Shown: one piece after another, positions 1-5,463 of the stretch
How the letters are laid out: every line of letters begins with the position of its first letter
How positions within the stretch are numbered: position 1 is the first letter of the stretch
Origin: JALSHZ01 sp964439815
GTDB lineage: Bacteria > Pseudomonadota > Gammaproteobacteria > UWMA-0217
NCBI GenBank assembly: GCA_964439815.1
Contig: CAYTPO010000269.1
Location: 1 to 6,400 of the forward strand
Reading direction: 5' to 3'
Length of the DNA stretch: 6,400 nt
Notes under the pieces: model-generated
What the model saw: the letters and a program-made list of their open reading frames with translations, nothing else
The model's database searches: none
What the model was told of the DNA's origin: nothing
Position numbers and translations under genes: made by a program

Positions 1-1687
1 TGAAGAAATGGAAAAAATAGGGTTGATCATCACTGGCCGGATGCAGGTTGAATTTGTAGTCTTGCAGAAAAGCCTCGGCGTTATTGCCCGTCAGTGCGAT
101 GGCTGCCTGGTAGAACCAGGGCTGGCTCAATTGGTTGTAGCGGTTGGCTTCGCTCTCGGGCATGCCGGGTCGCCAGGCAATATCAAAGGCGCGTGCCTTG
201 CAGAATTGTTGCAGCGCCGTAATTTCCTTGCTTGTAATCGATCCGTTCTTGACCAGCAGAGTGCTGACTTGCCAGCTTCTGATCAATATCAGTTGTTGCT
301 CTGGTGCCTTGATGCCGCTGTCGCGCAATGCCTGCAGCGCAGTGGCAAACAATTTGGGTGCGTCACGCGGCGGTAGCCTGATCCAGCGGCTGATGCTCAG
401 GTAGCCTCCCGGGCTGAGATGGGAAAGGTAGGTCTGGAAGGCTTCAGCGGTATAAAGGTAATTCTCGTTGAGCGCATAGAGACCTGCGCCTGAAGCGCCA
501 AAGGCATCCATGGGGGGGATCTGGATCAGGTCATACCCGGTATTCGATCGACTGATAAACCCACGGGCTTCGTCGATATGAATCTCTACGCCTGGTTGGT
601 CATAGAGATTTCCTGAAAACTGGCCATAGCGGTTTTTCACCAGGTCCACCAATTGAGGGTTCAGCTCGACGGCGGTGATTCGTTGAACGTCGTGGTAGCG
701 TGCCTGTTGCACCGCAGCTCCGCCGCCGGCGCCGAGTATCAGGGCGTGTGCTGGTCGGGTCAGATGATAGGGGAGGGCGGAGGGCATTTCGTCGAGATAG
801 GCAAAGGTACGGCGATTGTCGGTGTCCTTGGTGATTACCGTCATATTGTCGCCATCGGTAAAGACTGCGACCTGTGCGGGTGGCTCACTACTGGCCATCA
901 GGCTCAGCCCGGGAGCATGGCGCAGCGGAATATCGTGGCTCTCCACCACGCTCAGTAGCCCCAGCGGGCTGGAGCGCTGTGCCACGACCTCGGTGCCGGA
1001 AATGCGCAGGGTTTGCGACAACCCCTTGTAGGGAGAGAGGATCAGGTGGTCATCGAGTGTCGCGTGGACGGCAAACAATCCGGGTAGCAGCAGTATTGCC
1101 AGCGCCCACCAACCCGCTCGGGTACGCAGCGTCATGGCGGCGGAGAGGGCGCCCAGCAATGCGACCAGCGCCACCGACGCCAGTACCTGCATGGGTAGTG
1201 CCAGAAAAAGCAGCGCAATGACGAACAGGCCACCAAGACCTGCGCCCAGCAGGTCAAAGGCGTAGAGTCTGCCAATATCCTGGCTGAAGCGGCTCAGTGC
1301 CAGTGCAATTGCGCTGGCGGAAAAAAAGAAGGGTACGGCCAGCAGCAGATACATGGCCATCAGCCACAGTGGTTGCAGTGCATCCCAGAGAATTTCCTCG
1401 GCGTTGAAAGGCAAGCGCTGTGCCAGCAGAAAGGCGCCGCTGGCGGTTATGCCGAACAAGCTGATGGCGCTGATGAATACGGCGGAGAAATGAGTTTGAA
1501 GGCGATCCTGCAGTAGCGTGACGAAAGCGCCACTGGCACCATAACCCAGCAGCGCCAGGCTGATGATCATGTAGGCAAAGTGATGCCACTGGATAATCGA
1601 AAACAGCCGCATCAGCAGGATTTCGTAGGCCAACGTTGCTAGCGATATCAGCGCAATCGCCAGCAGCGGTGGTCGTGGCTGTGTCAT
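1..1687 (-). CDS. Membrane protein with spermidine-synthase-like SAM-binding domain (partial, C-terminus outside window)
   Basis: The frame opens with ATG at 1687 and stays open to base 1, giving 562 codons with no stop. Residues 1-207 are very hydrophobic, with about seven predicted membrane segments, and include LYAFDLLGAG (141-150), a pattern typical of spermidine-synthase-like membrane proteins. Residues 208 to about 300 form a linker domain. A Rossmann methyltransferase-type domain follows: LILGAGGG (316-323) for SAM binding, AVELNP (339-344) with acidic E341, and DEARGF (372-377). NENYLYT (407-413) and DDQPYFFHFF (near 553-562) also match the family. Relatives usually continue with a second membrane bundle, so I infer that the missing end is membranous. 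The synthase catalytic segment reads YDLIQIPPMD (385-394): the usual first catalytic Asp aligns with P391, and the Asp of GGGDGG is Gly. True polyamine synthesis is therefore unlikely and the substrate is unknown. The start overlaps the stop of the upstream methyltransferase gene by one base and has no clear ribosome site, so translation is probably coupled. Confidence 0.85.
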   Translation of the reverse strand, partial: MTQPRPPLLAIALISLATLAYEILLMRLFSIIQWHHFAYMIISLALLGYGASGAFVTLLQDRLQTHFSAVFISAISLFGITASGAFLLAQRLPFNAEEILWDALQPLWLMAMYLLLAVPFFFSASAIALALSRFSQDIGRLYAFDLLGAGLGGLFVIALLFLALPMQVLASVALVALLGALSAAMTLRTRAGWWALAILLLPGLFAVHATLDDHLILSPYKGLSQTLRISGTEVVAQRSSPLGLLSVVESHDIPLRHAPGLSLMASSEPPAQVAVFTDGDNMTVITKDTDNRRTFAYLDEMPSALPYHLTRPAHALILGAGGGAAVQQARYHDVQRITAVELNPQLVDLVKNRYGQFSGNLYDQPGVEIHIDEARGFISRSNTGYDLIQIPPMDAFGASGAGLYALNENYLYTAEAFQTYLSHLSPGGYLSISRWIRLPPRDAPKLFATALQALRDSGIKAPEQQLILIRSWQVSTLLVKNGSITSKEITALQQFCKARAFDIAWRPGMPESEANRYNQLSQPWFYQAAIALTGNNAEAFLQDYKFNLHPASDDQPYFFHFF

Positions 1688-2418
1688 CAGTGACGGCCGG
1701 TGAGGGGCACAAAACGTACCGGTAAAACCTGACGGGTATGAATTTCGCCTTTGCTATCCTTTTCCACCAGCAGCAGTTGCTGCATCATGAAACGTGAGCC
1801 GACCGGTACGATCAATCGGCCTCCGGGCTTGAGTTGCCGGATCAGGGGGGGCGGTACGTGGCTGGCGGCGGCAGTGACGATAATCGCATCAAAGGGCGCA
1901 TGCTCCTCCCAACCGTAATAGCCGTCACCCAACCGCACCTCGATATTGTCATGGCCCAGTCGCTTGAGGCGTTTTCTTGCAGCCTTGCCCAATGGCTCGA
2001 TGATCTCGATGGTGTAAACCTTGTCCACCAGTTGTGATGCAATGGCCGCCTGATAACCAGAACCCGTTCCCACCTCCAATACCTGATCGCCAGGTTCGAG
2101 GTTCATCAGATCCGTCATGATGGCCACAATGTAGGGTTGTGAAATGGTCTGGCCGTGCCCTATCGGCAGTGGTCGGTTTTCGTAGGCATGCTTGCGTTGC
2201 GATGGTGGCACAAATTCATGTCGGGGCGTCTCCTGCAGCGCCTTCAGAACCCCTGGTTCCAGCTGCTCACCATCGAGGTGTGAAGCAGTGTTTTCCACCT
2301 CTGCAGTGATGGCTGCCATCATCTCCTGGCGTTGCTTCTGGTATTTGTCAGCGGCCATTGCGCTGGATGTGGTGCAAGCCAGCATGAATGTCAGCACGTA
2401 ATAAATGGTAGCCTTCAT
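1687..2418 (-). CDS. pcm: Exported protein-L-isoaspartate O-methyltransferase
   Basis: This 243-residue protein matches the PCM/PIMT family, which transfers a methyl group from S-adenosylmethionine to the carboxyl of isoaspartate in damaged proteins and so starts its repair. Visible motifs are PRHEFVP (65-71), the family signature GQTISQPY (89-96), SAM motif I VLEVGTGSG (113-121), YTIEI (135-139), GDG (164-166), FDAIIVTAA (176-184) and LKPGGRLIVPVG (196-207), all intact. It is longer than the usual cytoplasmic enzyme of about 210 residues because it starts with a signal peptide: MK, a hydrophobic stretch at 4-15, then a likely signal peptidase I site after AMA (20-22). Cys15 follows M-L-A, a poor lipobox, so a lipoprotein is less likely. 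The start is supported by a GAGGAGGAG ribosome site just upstream. Its TGA stop shares one base with the next gene's ATG. The family call is firm; export is inferred from the N-terminus. How a periplasmic copy would obtain SAM is unclear. Confidence 0.93.
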   Translation of the reverse strand: MKATIYYVLTFMLACTTSSAMAADKYQKQRQEMMAAITAEVENTASHLDGEQLEPGVLKALQETPRHEFVPPSQRKHAYENRPLPIGHGQTISQPYIVAIMTDLMNLEPGDQVLEVGTGSGYQAAIASQLVDKVYTIEIIEPLGKAARKRLKRLGHDNIEVRLGDGYYGWEEHAPFDAIIVTAAASHVPPPLIRQLKPGGRLIVPVGSRFMMQQLLLVEKDSKGEIHTRQVLPVRFVPLTGRH

Positions 2419-2420
2419 TG

Positions 2421-2430
2421 TCTCCTCCTC
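2421..2430 (-). promoter_or_regulatory. Strong ribosome binding site of the exported PCM gene
   Basis: Read on the minus strand, the bases just before the ATG at 2418 are GAGGAGGAGACA, an extended purine-rich Shine-Dalgarno sequence at suitable spacing. It fixes the start that includes the signal peptide. It is by far the best ribosome site in the window; the other visible starts have weak or no such sequence. Confidence 0.75.
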
Positions 2431-2460
2431 AAAAACTCAATGGTGGTGTCGGGTGCAGAA

Positions 2461-2468
2461 AATGCCTC
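2461..2468. repeat. Left target-site duplication of the MITE
   Basis: AATGCCTC directly abuts the left GTAAC terminus. It pairs with AATGCCCC at 2608-2615, with one C/T difference at position 7 that suggests the insertion is not recent. Confidence 0.7.
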
Positions 2469-2607
2469 GTAACTACTCAGCTCACCTCTGAAATCCTGAA
2501 AAATGGTCATTTACGTTTGTAAACTCACATTTTTCGCCCTGATCTGAAGGATTTCAAAGGCAATCCGAGCAGCTACTGCTTATGTGAACTACTCGCTAAG
2601 TAGTTAC
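2469..2607. mobile_element. Non-autonomous IS66-like MITE, 139 bp
   Basis: The left end GTAACTACTCAGC (2469-2481) and the reverse complement of the right end, GTAACTACTTAGC (2607-2595), match at 12 of 13 bases. The flanking octamers are AATGCCTC (2461-2468) and AATGCCCC (2608-2615), 7 of 8 identical, as expected of an old 8 bp target duplication. The interior has no plausible gene. It contains nested inverted repeats: TGAAATCCT (2489-2497) with AGGATTTCA (2548-2556), GAAAAATG (2498-2505) with CATTTTTC (2528-2535), and TTTAC (2510-2514) with GTAAA (2519-2523). A separate 7 bp hairpin near the right end pairs AACTACT (2587-2593) with AGTAGTT (2599-2605). GTAA termini and 8 bp duplications are features of the IS66 family, so I infer mobilisation in trans by an IS66-type transposase; none is encoded here. 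The family assignment is less sure than the element itself. Confidence 0.8.
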
Positions 2608-2615
2608 AATGCCCC
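2608..2615. repeat. Right target-site duplication of the MITE
   Basis: AATGCCCC directly follows the right terminus GTTAC. It matches AATGCCTC on the left at 7 of 8 positions, and the 8-base length fits IS66-type transposition. Confidence 0.7.
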
Positions 2616-2633
2616 TTTTATAATTATTTATAG
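2616..2633 (-). promoter_or_regulatory. AT-rich possible promoter region upstream of the PCM gene
   Basis: Immediately outside the right end of the MITE is an A/T-only run which, read on the minus strand, contains TATAAA (2632-2627) and overlapping -10-like hexamers. It lies about 210 bases upstream of the PCM start; without the 139 bp element and one duplication it would lie roughly 60-70 bases away, a normal promoter distance. I found no good -35 hexamer at 16-18 bases (the best-placed one reads CAATCT), so this is only a suggestion. The plus strand also shows a perfect TATAAT (2619-2624), but no plus-strand gene follows. Confidence 0.25.
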
Positions 2634-2769
2634 ACCACCGATATTGAGAAGATTGGGGTTGGTTGGAGGATATCAATGGAGGGTGTGCGGGGTACCAGGA
2701 GCGCCTGCAGCTCGTGGTTGAAGGAATATCCGGATTTTGACTACAGGTAACAGCACCCGGGATTTCAAC
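2634..2769. other. Intergenic remainder between the GT2 and PCM genes, nothing recognised
   Basis: With the MITE and the AT-rich stretch, this completes a gene-free interval of about 350 bases. I see no coding frame with family resemblance. GGTTGAA (2716-2722) is the reverse complement of TTCAACC (2764-2770) and could form a 7 bp stem near the end of the GT2 gene. Its loop is about 41 bases and no T-run follows, so it is not a convincing intrinsic terminator. Confidence 0.5.
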
Positions 2770-3828
2770 CTATACGTCTGGCGATTCTCCTGCCCCCCCT
2801 GGTCTGTGATATTGCGCTTCCCCGATTTGTTCGGCATGTGAAATGGCATAAGTACGCCGCTCCGAGGATTCATAATAGGTTCTTGCCAGCAGCTCTGCGA
2901 GTACGCCGGTGGTCAGAAACTGGGCGGCAGCAATAATGAGGACAATGCCGACCAGTAGCAGAGGCCGGGTGCCGATACTTTCTCCAAGCATGAATTTCAC
3001 CCAGGCAAGGTAGCCGAGAATGAGTGAGCCGAGGCCGCCGCTGGCCAGTCCGATAATGCCGAAGAAATGGCCGGGACGAGCGTGGAAGCGCAGAAAAAAC
3101 AGCACGGTCAGCAAGTCGATAATGACGCGGAAACTACGGCCGATGCCGTATTTGGACTGGCCGAGTTCGCGGGGATGGTGGTTGACGACAAATTCGCCGA
3201 TGCGTGCAGGGGAGGTGACCGAGGCCATCCAGGCGGGGATGAAGCGGTGCATCTCTCCGTACAGACGAATGCGCCGAAGTACATCACCGCGAAATACCTT
3301 GAGACCACATCCGTAGTCGTGCACGGTCACGCCAGTGACCTTGCGGATCAGCCAGTTGGCGATGCGTGAGGGAATTTTGCGCATGATCAACGGATCCTTG
3401 CGGTGCTTGCGCCAACCCGCCAGAAGATCCAGTTGTCGTGTTTCCAGTTCGGCCACCATGGGGGGGATGTCGGCCGGATCGTCCTGCAGGTCGCCGTCGA
3501 GCATCACGAGAATCTTGCCACCGGCATGATCGATCCCTGCCTGCAACGCGTCGGTCTTGCCGAAATGACGCATCAGTTCGATGATGCGGACATGTGGCCC
3601 CGCGTTTCCAGCCGCTGCGTTTGCCTTTGTCAGGGTATCGTCCTTGCTGCCATCATCCACCAGAATCAGCTCCCAGGGATGGCTGAAATACGCGAGTGCT
3701 TCATGAATTCGCTGCAGGAGCAGTTCGATGCTTTCCGACTCGTTGTAGAGCGGGATGATCAGCGACACTGTTGCGGCAGAATTTTCAGTGGCTCCGGTTG
3801 GCTCATTGCGGGTGCTGTTTGAAGGCAT
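2770..3828 (-). CDS. Family-2 polyprenyl-phosphate glycosyltransferase (GtrB/ArnC/DPM1 type)
   Basis: The 352-residue protein begins MPSNSTRNEP. It has a GT-A catalytic domain followed by two membrane helices. Visible motifs are VSLIIPLYNE (about 21-30), VDDGS (57-61), the metal- and nucleotide-binding DGDLQDD (111-117), DYGCGLKVFR (171-180) and HRFIPAW (194-200). Hydrophobic segments at about 252-276 and 288-313 precede a polar cytoplasmic tail. This layout is that of enzymes that move a sugar from a nucleotide donor to undecaprenyl or dolichyl phosphate on the inner face of the membrane. The sugar cannot be read from the sequence. The frame could open at 3909, but that start would overlap the GT39 gene by 73 bases and add 27 residues with no family resemblance. 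The ATG at 3828 lies eight bases past that gene's TAA and is preferred. The pair is probably one operon, with this enzyme making the donor lipid used by its neighbour. Confidence 0.9.
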   Translation of the reverse strand: MPSNSTRNEPTGATENSAATVSLIIPLYNESESIELLLQRIHEALAYFSHPWELILVDDGSKDDTLTKANAAAGNAGPHVRIIELMRHFGKTDALQAGIDHAGGKILVMLDGDLQDDPADIPPMVAELETRQLDLLAGWRKHRKDPLIMRKIPSRIANWLIRKVTGVTVHDYGCGLKVFRGDVLRRIRLYGEMHRFIPAWMASVTSPARIGEFVVNHHPRELGQSKYGIGRSFRVIIDLLTVLFFLRFHARPGHFFGIIGLASGGLGSLILGYLAWVKFMLGESIGTRPLLLVGIVLIIAAAQFLTTGVLAELLARTYYESSERRTYAISHAEQIGEAQYHRPGGAGESPDV

Positions 3829-3836
3829 GGCGACAC

Positions 3837-5390
3837 TTAGTAAGGTTGGGTATGACCGAGGCTGCCTGTTGTGCGCCATGGCGTCAATGCCAGGGCGTGT
3901 CCCCGCCATTTTGCTCCGGCATGATAGCGGAGTCCGGTAAAACCGTAGAGTATTTGAGCAATGGAACCGGGGCAGTGCCCATAGCGATCGACAAGCCAGA
4001 AGGTCTCCGGTGGACGTTCATTCCGTGCGGGGTGGAAGGTGCGCCAGCGGGCTTCGTCATTGCGCCAGATTCGGAGTTTGCGATTCCGTCGATCGAGGTA
4101 CAGCAGCCTTGGCATCCTGTCGCCAAGATAGAACCATAGGGGCCGATGCAGCTGATTCTCGCAAAGCAGGACGATATCGCCCGGCCCGGCCTGTTGTTGC
4201 AACTGTTGGCTCACATCACGCCAGGCTTCCTTTTGGTAATGGCTGCGCCATGCCCAGGAGGAGAGGGCCAGTACCAGCGCCAGCACTATGCCGGTGGGAA
4301 TGCGCAAATGAATTGTCTCGATATGGCTGACGGCAAGCGCCAGCCCGGTCATTGCCAGCAGATGGGTTGGCGTGATCGTTCGCAACATGTAGACCGGTTT
4401 GACCAGACCCGCCAGCCACAGCGCCAGCAGCGGCAGCAACATCAGACCTGCCAGCAATACGCCTGATACGCGATTGTTTCGCCAGTAGCGGAACAGGCCG
4501 GCCAGTGAGACGGCAGCCAGCGTAATACCCGCTGCCAATGCGATGGGTGGCCCACCCAGATGCACGAGACTTTTGGCACCGAACAGGCTGACCCACTCCA
4601 GCAATGCCTGTAGCGGAGAGGGTTGTCGCAGCCAGTTGAAACTGGTGGCTGCCGAATCCAGCGCAATATGCAGCCAGGGGAGGAGCGTCAGCACAGCGGC
4701 AAGGGTGAGCAATGCCGGGATGAGGAAATAGCGCCATGCAAGCGGCCTGATCAATGCCAGTGCCAGCCAGAAGGCGACTTGTGAAGTGGCCAGGTAGACC
4801 AGCCCGACCGGGTGCGCATGTACCATCAATAGTGCGCCAAGTGTTAGCAAGAGCAGATCGGGCAACGGGATTGGCATTTTCGAAGCGGCTTTTTTCAACA
4901 GCCGAACCATTGCCAGCATCAGCAGCAGCCAGCCGAGTGCCAGCAGAATGTAATGGCGTGCTTCCTGGCTGTAGTGCAGGTTGATATCGGACAGCAGCAC
5001 CAACAGCGCGAGCCAGAAGGCAGTGGAGCGTCCCGCCAACTCCCGCCCGAATATCCAGGAAATTGCGACCGTCATCGCACCCAGCAAGGCGGCAGGCATA
5101 CGCAGCGCGAATTCGCTGTCGCCTGGTGACCAGAAAAGAGCAGTCAGTAAATAGTAGAGTGGGGGCTTGTGCGTGATTGGCTGGGTCCATAACTCCCCAG
5201 CGGAAAAGGTGCTGTGCCATGCGGTGGATGCCTCGTCACCCCAAAGCGATTTGGCGTCCAGTCCCCAGAGGTGCAGCAGCAGTGCCACCAGGCCGAAGCC
5301 GAGCGGCACCAGGATTTTGTGGGTGCGACTGCCTGGGAGATCACTGAGAGATTTGTTTGCCAATGGTCGCATGACTTGCACTATTGCCAT
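3837..5390 (-). CDS. Family-39 (PMT/ArnT-like) membrane glycosyltransferase
   Basis: The 517-residue protein has roughly 11-12 predicted membrane segments, the first at about 24-44, and a C-terminal soluble part from about 385. Family signatures are LWGDEAS (49-55), where D52/E53 are the expected catalytic or metal-binding acids of the first periplasmic loop, then HKPPLYYLL (74-82), SQEARHY (141-147) and KPVYMLRTI (331-339). The tail contains WRDVSQQL (390-397) and GPGDIVLL (402-409), as in many GT39 proteins. Such enzymes transfer a sugar from a polyprenyl-phosphate donor to lipid, glycan or protein outside the inner membrane; the acceptor here is unknown. The adjacent GT2 gene probably makes the donor. 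The first ATG (5390) is used, although neither it nor the ATG at 5372 has a good ribosome site. A 73 bp gap (5391-5463) separates it from the phosphoesterase gene and shows no clear promoter or terminator. Confidence 0.88.
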   Translation of the reverse strand: MAIVQVMRPLANKSLSDLPGSRTHKILVPLGFGLVALLLHLWGLDAKSLWGDEASTAWHSTFSAGELWTQPITHKPPLYYLLTALFWSPGDSEFALRMPAALLGAMTVAISWIFGRELAGRSTAFWLALLVLLSDINLHYSQEARHYILLALGWLLLMLAMVRLLKKAASKMPIPLPDLLLLTLGALLMVHAHPVGLVYLATSQVAFWLALALIRPLAWRYFLIPALLTLAAVLTLLPWLHIALDSAATSFNWLRQPSPLQALLEWVSLFGAKSLVHLGGPPIALAAGITLAAVSLAGLFRYWRNNRVSGVLLAGLMLLPLLALWLAGLVKPVYMLRTITPTHLLAMTGLALAVSHIETIHLRIPTGIVLALVLALSSWAWRSHYQKEAWRDVSQQLQQQAGPGDIVLLCENQLHRPLWFYLGDRMPRLLYLDRRNRKLRIWRNDEARWRTFHPARNERPPETFWLVDRYGHCPGSIAQILYGFTGLRYHAGAKWRGHALALTPWRTTGSLGHTQPY

Positions 5391-5463
5391 TAACTATTGA
5401 TCGGTGAATAAATATTGGCATATCAGTGGTAGAGGAGTGAAGTGCCCAACATTTCCGCTACCA

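Noticed and set aside
8..1221. Several open frames on the plus strand (8-404, 653-1221) that could be taken for genes
   Set aside because: They lie antisense to a continuous minus-strand frame with clear family motifs, and their translations are low-complexity or unlike known proteins.
2372..2380. Lipoprotein signal (Cys15) in the exported PCM
   Set aside because: The residues before the Cys are M-L-A, a poor lipobox, and a good signal peptidase I site (AMA) follows a few residues later. It is not fully excluded.
2508..2530. MITE hairpin as an intrinsic terminator or riboswitch
   Set aside because: The stems are explained by the foldback structure of the mobile element, no T-run follows on either strand, and no known riboswitch pattern is visible.
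2619..2624. Perfect TATAAT on the plus strand
   Set aside because: No plus-strand gene lies downstream and the region is simply AT-rich, so it is probably chance.
3829..3909. Upstream start giving the GT2 enzyme 27 more residues
   Set aside because: The extension overlaps the end of the GT39 gene, shows no family resemblance and is not needed; the ATG at 3828 fits the operon spacing.
4216..5220. A 334-codon open frame on the minus strand inside the GT39 gene
   Set aside because: It is an alternative frame of the same DNA. The GT39 frame carries the family motifs and membrane pattern, while this one is rich in Ala, Gly and Arg with no recognisable domain.
5391..5463. Possible promoter or terminator between the phosphoesterase and GT39 genes
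   Set aside because: A 5 bp GGTAG/CTACC pairing with a long loop and weak hexamers are all I found, with no T-run, so neither call can be supported.
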